Part shown: positions 56,633-64,000 of the stretch, piece by piece
How the letters are laid out: each line of letters begins with the position of its first letter
Position numbering within the stretch: the stretch's first letter is position 1
Assembly: GCF_023656515.1 (NCBI RefSeq)
Contig: NZ_JAMOFV010000006.1
Coordinates: 3,084,036 to 3,148,035, forward strand
Source: Clostridium swellfunianum
GTDB lineage: Bacteria > Bacillota > Clostridia > Clostridiales > Clostridiaceae
DNA: 64,000 bases
Direction: 5' to 3'
Notes under the pieces: model-generated
What the model saw: the letters and a program-made list of their open reading frames with translations, nothing else
The model's database searches: none
What the model was told of the DNA's origin: nothing
Made by a program: the position numbers and the translations under genes

Positions 56633-59600
56633 ATGTTTTTCGTAGAAAAGAAAACTGAAAGAAGACTAGAAGAAATTTTCAAGTTTATATATAGACAAAG
56701 AATGGATCTAGGTCTTAAGTACAGACAAGATGGAACTGAGGAATATAAGGACACGTATAGGGGGCTTATGTGGGGGGGCAAGAACGTATTGGTATGGTTT
56801 AAATCCCCAATCATAACGCTTCCAGAAAGCTATATAAATAAGAAGGTTGCTCTTTATCTTGAACTTTCAGACTACACTGTACCTAGTGTAAATCCAGAAT
56901 CCTTAATATATGTAAATGGAACACCAATACAAGGATGTGACAAGAACCACAGAGAAATAGTTGTTCCAAAGGAATTAATAAAAGATGGGAAGCTTGAGGT
57001 CAATGTAAAAGCCTTCAGCGGAAGAAGAGATTACAAAAACAAATTCCTTTATGCTGAAGTAGTTACAATAGATGAGAAGACAGAGAATTTATATCTTACT
57101 ATGAAGATGGCTCTTCATACAGCTTTAACTCTTCCAAAGGATGACTATATGAGAGGTGTTATACTTTCAGTAATAGATAACACACTAAACCTTATAGACT
57201 GGAGAGAAGAAGGATCTGACAATTTCTATGATTCTATATATAAAGCCTTATTCTATATAAAAGAAGAATTAAAGGCAGCAGCTGGAAGAAGTAAGAGACC
57301 AGAGGTAACTTGTATAGGCCACTCTCACATAGACGTAGCTTGGTACTGGCAGCTATGGCACACAAGAGAAAAGGTTTCAAGAACTTTCTCCACGGTATTA
57401 AATCTTATGAAGCAGTACCCAGACTACTACTTCCTTCAATCACAGCCGCAGCTATATAAATATATTAAAGAAGATTACCCAGAAATCTATGAAAAGATTA
57501 AGGAAAGAGTTGCAGAAGGAAGATGGGAAGCTACTGGCGGAATGTGGGTAGAAGCAGATTCCAACGTAACTTCAGGGGAATCCTTAGTTAGACAATTGTT
57601 ATTCGGAACTAGATTCTTTAAGAAAGAATTTGGAGTGGATAATAAATTAGTTTGGCTTCCAGACGCCTTTGGATTTAGTGGAAACCTCCCTCAAATAATG
57701 AAGAAGAGTGGTTTTGATTACTTCTTAACAACAAAAATAAGCTGGAATCAGTTTAACAGACCTCCATACGATACCTTCAGGTGGAGAGGCCTAGACGGCA
57801 GCGAAGTTTTAACACACTTCATGACAATGCCTGAAAATGCAAAGAACCCTGAAGATTGGGGCTACACCTACAATGGAGATATAAACCCATACAGCTTCAA
57901 GAGAGTATGGGAAAACTACAGACATAAAGACATCAACAGTAAAGACGTGCTTATTTCCTTCGGACACGGCGACGGCGGCGGCGGAACTACAAGAGATATG
58001 ATTGAAAGCATATATATTTCTGAAGATATGCCTGTAATGCCAAAAGCAAAGATGGGAAAAGCTGAAGATTTCTTCAAGAGATTAGAAGCAGAAGTTGCAG
58101 AAAACAAGCACTTGGATACTTGGGATGGAGAACTTTATCTTGAAGTTCACAGAGGAACCCTTACTTCTCAGGCTAAGACTAAGAAATACAATAGACAATC
58201 AGAAATAGTTCTTCACGATGTAGAAGCGTTAAATACCTTTGCTAAGACTGTAGACAGAAATGCAAACTATCATCAAGAAGAAATAAACAATGCTTGGGAA
58301 CTTGTGCTTTTAAATCAGTTTCATGATATTATACCAGGATCTTCAATAACTGAAGTTTATGAGGACAGCGATGCTCAATACAAAGAAGTATTAAGCACAG
58401 GAAACAGACTAAAGGCTGAGGTGTTAAATAACTTAGCTTCAAAGGTTAAGACTGAAGGACCTAGCCTAGTAATTTTCAATACTCTTTCCTGGAAGAGAGA
58501 TGGCTATATATATGTAGAAAAAGCTTCTATAGCTTACGAATCAGAATTTGTTGATGGAGACAGTGTTCTTTCTTCACAAATAGTTGAGAAGAACGGAAAA
58601 TCCTATTACATGATTTTTGTTAAGGATGTACCATCCTATGGCTATAAGACTGTAAAGGTAACTAAGAAGGGCTCTAACAGCCACGAAGATAACATATCTG
58701 TTAACAAGACCGCAATGGAAAACAAATTCTTTAAGATAGTTTTAAATGATAAGGGACAATTAGTTTCCATATTTGATAAGACTAACAACAAAGAAGTGCT
58801 TGCTGAAGGTAAGCTAGGAAACGTGCTAAGTGCTTACGAGGATAAGCCATTTAACTTCGATGCTTGGGACATAGATATTTACTATAAGGACAAGCAATAT
58901 GTGGTAGATAACCTAGTCTCAGCTGAAGTGGTATCACAAGGTGCAGAAAGAGGTACTTTAAAACTTGTGTGGAAATATATGAATTCAGATATAGTTCAAT
59001 ATGTTCATTTATACAACAATGTAGCAAGAGTTGACTTTGAAACAGAGATAGACTGGAAGGAAAAGCAAACTTTATTAAAGACTGCTTTCCCTGTAGATGT
59101 ACGTTCTACAAAAGCTACCTATGAAATTCAGTTTGGAAGCATTGAAAGAACTACACACAACAATACTCCTTGGGATTACGGTCAATTTGAAGTTACTGGA
59201 CATAAGTGGACAGACCTTTCGGAAAGAAATTTTGGAGTAAGCTTGTTAAATGACTGCAAGTATGGTCACAGCATTAAGAATAACGTAATAGAGTTATCTC
59301 TATTAAAATCTGCTATTGAGCCAGACCCATTTGCAGATAAGTGCCACCACAGCTTCACTTACAGCTTGTATCCACACAAGGGGGACTGGTTTGAAGGAGC
59401 TACTGTTCAGGAAGGCTACAGCCTAAACTTTGAAATGCCTGTAGTTTATGTAGAAAAAACAGCTGGACAGCTTCCAAGTTCTGATTCCTTCGTAGAAAAT
59501 GCTATACCTGGTGTTATAGTTGAAACTGTGAAGAAAGCTGAAGACTGTGATCATACAGTAATAAGAATGTATGAATACGGAAATGGAACTACAGCTGGAG

Positions 59601-59746
59601 AAATTAGATTCAACAAGAAGATTAAAGAAGCTTTCCTATGCGATATGATGGAAAAGAATGAAGCTCCAATTGCTTTTGAAGGCAACAAGATTAATTTAGA
59701 ATTTACTCCATTTGAATTAAAATGTCTAATGGTAGACTTTGAATAA
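56633..59746 (+). CDS. GH38 alpha-mannosidase, long form
   Basis: The protein has 1037 residues with no signal peptide. An N-terminal accessory domain (about 1-215) precedes the GH38 barrel: His232/Asp234 in GHSHIDVAWYWQ, nucleophile Asp344 in WLPDAFGFSGNLPQ, and zinc His in LLNQFHDIIPGSS, followed by C-terminal beta-domains. This matches the class of MngB-like/lysosomal-like long bacterial alpha-mannosidases and is distinct from the four 800-residue copies. The 'LPDAFGFS' version of the nucleophile loop is the more widespread form. It starts with ATG after AAGGAG. It is followed by a partial terminator and the ROK-SIS gene. Confidence 0.95.
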   Translation: MFFVEKKTERRLEEIFKFIYRQRMDLGLKYRQDGTEEYKDTYRGLMWGGKNVLVWFKSPIITLPESYINKKVALYLELSDYTVPSVNPESLIYVNGTPIQGCDKNHREIVVPKELIKDGKLEVNVKAFSGRRDYKNKFLYAEVVTIDEKTENLYLTMKMALHTALTLPKDDYMRGVILSVIDNTLNLIDWREEGSDNFYDSIYKALFYIKEELKAAAGRSKRPEVTCIGHSHIDVAWYWQLWHTREKVSRTFSTVLNLMKQYPDYYFLQSQPQLYKYIKEDYPEIYEKIKERVAEGRWEATGGMWVEADSNVTSGESLVRQLLFGTRFFKKEFGVDNKLVWLPDAFGFSGNLPQIMKKSGFDYFLTTKISWNQFNRPPYDTFRWRGLDGSEVLTHFMTMPENAKNPEDWGYTYNGDINPYSFKRVWENYRHKDINSKDVLISFGHGDGGGGTTRDMIESIYISEDMPVMPKAKMGKAEDFFKRLEAEVAENKHLDTWDGELYLEVHRGTLTSQAKTKKYNRQSEIVLHDVEALNTFAKTVDRNANYHQEEINNAWELVLLNQFHDIIPGSSITEVYEDSDAQYKEVLSTGNRLKAEVLNNLASKVKTEGPSLVIFNTLSWKRDGYIYVEKASIAYESEFVDGDSVLSSQIVEKNGKSYYMIFVKDVPSYGYKTVKVTKKGSNSHEDNISVNKTAMENKFFKIVLNDKGQLVSIFDKTNNKEVLAEGKLGNVLSAYEDKPFNFDAWDIDIYYKDKQYVVDNLVSAEVVSQGAERGTLKLVWKYMNSDIVQYVHLYNNVARVDFETEIDWKEKQTLLKTAFPVDVRSTKATYEIQFGSIERTTHNNTPWDYGQFEVTGHKWTDLSERNFGVSLLNDCKYGHSIKNNVIELSLLKSAIEPDPFADKCHHSFTYSLYPHKGDWFEGATVQEGYSLNFEMPVVYVEKTAGQLPSSDSFVENAIPGVIVETVKKAEDCDHTVIRMYEYGNGTTAGEIRFNKKIKEAFLCDMMEKNEAPIAFEGNKINLEFTPFELKCLMVDFE

Positions 59747-59753
59747 TTTACAT

Positions 59754-59793
59754 TACAAGCTGAGCAGCCTGTTGCTGCTTGGCTTGTATTTTA
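59754..59793 (+). terminator. Terminator-like hairpin after the long GH38 gene
   Basis: A 15-nt arm (59754-59768) pairs imperfectly with 59774-59788, followed by TTTT. It is probably a partial terminator, leading straight into the tandem leader repeats. Confidence 0.65.
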
Positions 59794-59889
59794 AGGAGGC
59801 ATAACAGTTGATACCTGTTATGGACCTTTAAGAAATACAGGAGGCGTAAGCATTGATAATGCTTACGTACAGAATAGGAATACAGGAGG
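59794..59889 (+). repeat. Two tandem 45-bp hairpin-linker-SD leader repeats before the ROK-SIS gene
   Basis: After AAGGAGG at 59793-59799 the sequence is hairpin 1 (59800-59822), a linker ending GGAGG (59823-59844), hairpin 2 (59845-59867), and a linker ending GGAGG (59868-59889), then the gene at 59896. Each hairpin is 23 nt (10-3-10, loop GAT) and each linker 22 nt, a period of exactly 45. Hairpin 1 has one mismatch; hairpin 2 is perfect. Arm sequences differ while pairing is kept, so the RNA structure seems to be what matters. Each GGAGG could also start a tiny TTG-led peptide. Confidence 0.75.
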
Positions 59890-59895
59890 GTTAGT

Positions 59896-61545
59896 ATGAG
59901 CAAGCAATATATTATAGGTTTGGATATAGGCGGCACAAAATGTGCAGTTCTGCTAGCAAGCGTAAGCAACAATATAGAGATTTTAGATAAACTAAGATTC
60001 GATACTAGAACAGATAAAGGCTTTAACTATGCAATAGATAAATTGTTTGAAGCTATAAAAGAAATTCTACAAAAGAATAATGTAGATAAAAAGTCAGTGG
60101 CTTCAATAGGTATAAGCTGCGGAGGTCCTTTAGACAGCAAAAGAGGTATTATAATGTCTCCTCCTAATTTGCCAGGATGGAATAATGTTCATATTGTAGA
60201 TATGCTTCAAAAGGAATTTGGAATTCCAACCTATCTTCAAAATGATGCTAATGCCTGTGCTTTAGCAGAGTGGAAGCTTGGAGCAGGAAAGGGAAGCTCA
60301 AACATGATGTTCTTAACCATGGGGACAGGCATGGGAGCTGGTCTTATTATAGACGGAAAGCTTTATTCAGGTCGAAATGACATGGCTGGAGAAGTAGGAC
60401 ACATTAGATTGAAAGACCAAGGACCAGAGGGCTACGGAAAGATAGGTTCCTTTGAAGGCTTCTGCAGCGGCGGTGGTATAGGAAGACTTGCTCAAATGAG
60501 AGTAAGTGAACTTATTGATAGCGGAGTAAAACTATCCTGGTGCAAAACAGAAGAGGATATAGAAAACTTAAATGCAAAGGTTATAGGAGACTACGCTGCA
60601 GAGGGCGATAAGTACGCTTCTGCTATATATGAGGAAGTAGCCGAAAAGCTTGGAGAGGCGCTTGCTGCTTTTATAGATATACTAAATCCTGAACTTATAG
60701 TTATTGGAAGTATTTTTGCTAGGAGAGAAGAGCTTTTAAGATCTAAGATGGAAGAAGTAATAGAAAAAGAAGCCTTAGAGATATCTAGAAAAAACTGCAA
60801 GGTAGTACCAGCTGCTTTAGAAGAAAAGGTTGGTGATCTTGCTAGCATAATGGTTGCTGCTTATGGTGCAGAAATTAGTTTGGAAGAAAAGAAGCCAGCA
60901 AGTGAAAAGGTTATGGCTCACTTAAACAGACTCATAGAGAGATATCCTGTGCTTGAAGCTATAAGTGAAGATATATTTAAGGCTTATGAAATAACAGCAG
61001 AGTCATACAGAAATAGCGGAAAGCTTTTAGCCTGTGGTAACGGTGGAAGCGCTGCTGACTCTGACCATATAGTGGGAGAGCTTATGAAAGGTTTTATGAA
61101 GAAGAGACTAATAAGCAAGGAAGAACATGAGATTATAAAAAGCACCGCAGGAGATGAAAAAGGACGGTATATAGCAGATCATCTTCAAGGAGCACTTCCA
61201 GCTATAGCATTAACTCAGCATGCTGCTTTATCAACTGCTTTCTTAAATGATGTTGCTCCAGACATGATATTTGCTCAGCAGGTTTACGGCTACGGAGTTA
61301 AGGGAGATGTGCTTATAGGGTTAAGTACTTCAGGAAACTCGGGTAATGTAGTTAATGCAGTGATGGTAGCGAAGGCTAAAGGTTTGAAGACTATAGGACT
61401 TACAGGACAAGGCGGAGGAAAATTAGCTGAGCTTTGCGATGTAGCTATAAAGGTACCAGCTGCAATTACTCCAGATATACAGGAGCTTCATCTTCCTATA
61501 TATCACACACTTTGCTGCATGCTTGAAGAAGAATTTTTTCAGTAA
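59896..61545 (+). CDS. Fusion of ROK sugar kinase and SIS (GmhA-like) sugar isomerase
   Basis: The protein has 549 residues. The N-terminal ROK kinase (about 1-315) has YIIGLDIGGTKCAVLL, LQNDANACALAEWKLGAG and MGTGMGAGLIIDG. The C-terminal SIS domain (about 335-549) has CGNGGSAADSDHIVGEL (GNGGSAADS at 381-389), GLSTSGNSGNVVNA and ELHLPIYHTL. The Glu and His that act in GmhA phosphoheptose isomerases are retained. A fused kinase-isomerase next to mannosidases suggests mannose to mannose-6-P to fructose-6-P, but a heptose or other aldose is equally allowed by sequence. The start follows GGAGGG after the tandem leader repeats. Confidence 0.85.
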   Translation: MSKQYIIGLDIGGTKCAVLLASVSNNIEILDKLRFDTRTDKGFNYAIDKLFEAIKEILQKNNVDKKSVASIGISCGGPLDSKRGIIMSPPNLPGWNNVHIVDMLQKEFGIPTYLQNDANACALAEWKLGAGKGSSNMMFLTMGTGMGAGLIIDGKLYSGRNDMAGEVGHIRLKDQGPEGYGKIGSFEGFCSGGGIGRLAQMRVSELIDSGVKLSWCKTEEDIENLNAKVIGDYAAEGDKYASAIYEEVAEKLGEALAAFIDILNPELIVIGSIFARREELLRSKMEEVIEKEALEISRKNCKVVPAALEEKVGDLASIMVAAYGAEISLEEKKPASEKVMAHLNRLIERYPVLEAISEDIFKAYEITAESYRNSGKLLACGNGGSAADSDHIVGELMKGFMKKRLISKEEHEIIKSTAGDEKGRYIADHLQGALPAIALTQHAALSTAFLNDVAPDMIFAQQVYGYGVKGDVLIGLSTSGNSGNVVNAVMVAKAKGLKTIGLTGQGGGKLAELCDVAIKVPAAITPDIQELHLPIYHTLCCMLEEEFFQ

Positions 61546-61563
61546 AAGGGAGGACTAGCACTT

Positions 61564-64000
61564 ATGTCACAAATATTATGGGCTATAGGAGTTCCAGAAG
61601 GTGATTTGCACTATTTTGCTAATAATTTTAGAAATCCAAATCTTGTAGAAGATGCGATTTGGAACGCAGACGAAAGAAAGAATACCCTAGATGAGGAAGA
61701 AAAATGGCCTCTATTCCATGCAAATGAAGCAGACCCAGATGCAGGCTACAGGCTTCATCCACATACCATAAACTTTACTTTAGAAGAAGAGCCAACAGGG
61801 AACTACGAGCTAAGAATAGATTACCTTATGATTTCACCAAGACTTCCTTATTTAGAGGTTAAGGTTAATGGAGTGTCAGGAAATGCGTACCTATTGCCTC
61901 ATCCATCTACCTCCGGTGAAATAAAAATAGCAGCAGGACTTCATACCTCAATTTATTCTGAAGGAAGCTTAAAGGTTGTTGTGCCAGCTGAGTATATGAA
62001 AAAAGGGCAAAACACAATTGTTCTTACCAGCCGCGATGACAAAGAGGTACTAAGGACAGATAATATAGAGAAGATTAAAAGATTGGACAGAATGGCGAAT
62101 CCGTCAGGTTTTAACTATCAGTACTTGGCTTTCTCTAAAGTGGAAGAAGAATTAAACAGTACTTTAAATAATGCGGAAGTAGTGCCTTTAGTAGTTTATT
62201 TAAGAAATGAACAAGGAGATTTGGCTGAAAAATGCTCCTTATATCTAGAATTCAACAAAAAGGTTAATTCAGGAACACTGACCCTTACTGTAAAAGAAGG
62301 CAGTAGAGAACAAAATGTTGAATTTAGAATTTCAGAAACAGCTATAGGGCATTATAAGCTGGACTTTGAGATTTTTGATGGAGAAGACAAACTTGAGTAT
62401 GTTCTTGAAGGAACAATAAATGGTGAAGCTGTTAAAGAAACTGGAGAATTTAAGAGAAAGAAAAAGTGGAAGGTTTACTTAACACCTCATGCTCACACTG
62501 ACATCGGCTATACTCATCGCCAGTGGGAGGTTGCTGAAAGACTAAACAGAAACATAGATAAAGCTCTTGAAATGATAAAGAAGGATAGAGAAGAAGGCGT
62601 TGATAATATATTTGCTTACAACTTGGATTCTTCTTGGGCTATAGAGACTTTCTTAAGCACTAGAAGCGAAGAAAAAAGACAAGAGCTTTTAAGAGAAATT
62701 AAAGAAAAGAATATAAGCGTACCAAGCAACTACGTAGATCTTTTAACTCAGTTTGCTTCACTTGAAGATTTAATAAGAAATGGTGAACTGAGCGAAGAAG
62801 TACTTCGTGAAGCAGGGAAGATTCCAGATTATATGTCAGTAGTTGACGTGGCTTCCGTTACAGGTTCTGCACCTGCAATACTGGAAGGTATGGGGGTTAA
62901 ATATTTAATCCATGCCAACAACCAAGACAGAGGTCCTTTCAGACTAAATGGAGGTCTTAACAAGATATCGCCATTCTACTGGGAAGGAACTAATGGAGGA
63001 AAGATATTAGTATGGCTTTCCAAAATGTACTGCGAGCTTAGAAAGGTTTGCGGAAGCCCTCCAGTATTATATTCGGCTTCAACAGGCTTGAACATGTGGC
63101 TGGATGAATATGAAAGAGAAGATTACGTTCCAGATGCAGTTCTTCTTTATGGAATGGAAGCAGACAATACAGATATTGACCCTCAGCCTCATGAGTTTGT
63201 TAAGGAGTGGAATAGAACCTATGAGTACCCACAGCTTATAAACAGCGATGGAAGTGAATTCTTTAAGTATGTAGAGGATAACTTTAAAGATTCCTTAAAA
63301 ACTGTAAAGGGAGACAGTGGCGCATACTGGGAGGATGGCTGCGGTTCAACAGCTACAGCTTCAAGGCAGGTTAGAGATGCTCAGGCTATGCTTACAGCAG
63401 CAGAGAGACTGGAATCCTTGGCAGTTATTCATAATGAAAACTGGAGCTATTCATTAGAGGACTTTAAAAATGCTTGGAGAGAAGTTCTTTTATTCGATGA
63501 GCATACATGGGGATCTCACATGGCAGGTGTAGAAGAGGAATCCTGGCTTCAGCATGATTCCTGGGAAGTAAAGGAACACATGGCTAAAAACAGCTTAATG
63601 TGGTCTAAGAGACTTTTATTAAGTGCAGCTACAAGACACAGCTTAAGCTGGAACAATAAAGGCCGTGAAGTTGTTTTATACAACCCTCACAGCTGGGAAG
63701 TAAGCGGTACTGTAAGAGTCGAGATTGCAAAAGGCGAAAAAGTATATGATTCAGAAACTGGTGAAGAAATACCAGTAAGAAAAATAGTAGAGCTAAAAAC
63801 TCAAGCTACAGTTGAGCTTTGGGTGGAAAAACTTCCTGGACTAAGTTATAGAAGATATATTTTAAAGCCAGAAGCCAGAGAAGAAAAAGAAGATGGAGCT
63901 TATTTAACAGTTGACAATAAAATAACTCTTGAAAATCAGTATTATAATTTAGTATTTGATATTAAAAAAGGCTGTATTACAAGCTTAGTTGATAAAACTA
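61564..64000 (+). CDS. GH38-like glycoside hydrolase with N-terminal accessory domain (partial, runs off the right edge)
   Basis: An ATG at 61564 after GGGAGG opens a frame that stays open to the window end (812 codons visible). Residues about 1-290 form beta-rich domains starting MSQILWAIGVPEGDL, similar to the C-terminal domains of rhamnogalacturonan lyases. The GH38-type barrel then begins with HAHTDIGYTHRQWEV (zinc His311, Asp313). A likely nucleophile is Asp428 in SVVDVASVTG, and a late zinc His647 lies in LFDEHTWGSH. It has no signal peptide. It is a divergent GH38 branch, so activity on mannose is less certain than for the others. The 3' end and possible further domains are outside the window. 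Confidence 0.8.
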   Translation, partial: MSQILWAIGVPEGDLHYFANNFRNPNLVEDAIWNADERKNTLDEEEKWPLFHANEADPDAGYRLHPHTINFTLEEEPTGNYELRIDYLMISPRLPYLEVKVNGVSGNAYLLPHPSTSGEIKIAAGLHTSIYSEGSLKVVVPAEYMKKGQNTIVLTSRDDKEVLRTDNIEKIKRLDRMANPSGFNYQYLAFSKVEEELNSTLNNAEVVPLVVYLRNEQGDLAEKCSLYLEFNKKVNSGTLTLTVKEGSREQNVEFRISETAIGHYKLDFEIFDGEDKLEYVLEGTINGEAVKETGEFKRKKKWKVYLTPHAHTDIGYTHRQWEVAERLNRNIDKALEMIKKDREEGVDNIFAYNLDSSWAIETFLSTRSEEKRQELLREIKEKNISVPSNYVDLLTQFASLEDLIRNGELSEEVLREAGKIPDYMSVVDVASVTGSAPAILEGMGVKYLIHANNQDRGPFRLNGGLNKISPFYWEGTNGGKILVWLSKMYCELRKVCGSPPVLYSASTGLNMWLDEYEREDYVPDAVLLYGMEADNTDIDPQPHEFVKEWNRTYEYPQLINSDGSEFFKYVEDNFKDSLKTVKGDSGAYWEDGCGSTATASRQVRDAQAMLTAAERLESLAVIHNENWSYSLEDFKNAWREVLLFDEHTWGSHMAGVEEESWLQHDSWEVKEHMAKNSLMWSKRLLLSAATRHSLSWNNKGREVVLYNPHSWEVSGTVRVEIAKGEKVYDSETGEEIPVRKIVELKTQATVELWVEKLPGLSYRRYILKPEAREEKEDGAYLTVDNKITLENQYYNLVFDIKKGCITSLVDKT

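Overview
The window is AT-rich DNA with strong AGGAGG-type ribosome binding sites, intrinsic terminators and mostly ATG starts with some TTG/GTG. With its gene content (XylR/ROK, XylFII-LytS-YesN, DUF421/DUF4363 pairs) it looks like a chromosomal segment of an anaerobic Firmicute, most likely Clostridium sensu stricto. I cannot name the species. I see no rRNA, tRNA, CRISPR array, phage or insertion sequence.

Layout. (1) 1-193: the 3' end of a gene resembling a sulfatase C-terminus. (2) 460-5189: xylA, a ROK repressor (XylR-like), a small transaldolase and xylB, i.e. D-xylose to xylulose-5-P and into the pentose phosphate pathway. (3) 5433-9099, minus strand: uxuB, uxuA and an AraC regulator, for fructuronate/mannonate catabolism. 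An exact 20-bp inverted repeat flanks the regulator. (4) 9267-17181: membrane-anchored sugar-binding sensor, LytS-type kinase, YesN-type regulator, then the xylFGH importer. This is the XylFII-LytS/YesN xylose-sensing arrangement known from clostridia. (5) 17182-18476: a gene graveyard with decayed araD, an AraR/LacI-type regulator and a sugar epimerase. (6) 18477-25637: MATE pump, methyltransferase, and a TetR regulator with a MacB/FtsX-like ABC transporter. (7) 25766-29584: an SDR dehydrogenase, an unlisted 57-residue ORF, and two mirrored DUF421/DUF4363 pairs. (8) 29741-31333: a PAS histidine kinase.

(9) 31520-64000 is the striking part: a large carbohydrate locus. It opens with an AraC regulator divergent from a GH4 enzyme and a sugar ABC importer that lacks an ATPase. 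These are followed by six GH38 alpha-mannosidase-family genes, a metallo-beta-lactamase-fold hydrolase, a GH2 beta-mannosidase-like enzyme, a GH-D clan enzyme, an Asp/Glu-racemase-like protein, an FGGY kinase, a class II aldolase, a DUF1537 kinase and a ROK kinase-SIS isomerase fusion. None of the hydrolases whose N-terminus is visible has an evident signal peptide. The picture is import of mannose-containing oligosaccharides or glycosides and their breakdown inside the cell, with the kinase/isomerase/aldolase set handling the released sugar or aglycone. The true substrate is unknown.

Two regulatory observations stand out. The two operon promoters of the mannosidase locus (about 32378 and 47822) share a gap-free conserved block of about 75 bp, probably the site of the AraC regulator. 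A hairpin-plus-linker leader (23-nt 10-3-10 stem-loop, then 21-22 nt ending in a Shine-Dalgarno) occurs upstream of xylF and one GH38 gene, and in two tandem 45-bp copies upstream of the ROK-SIS gene.
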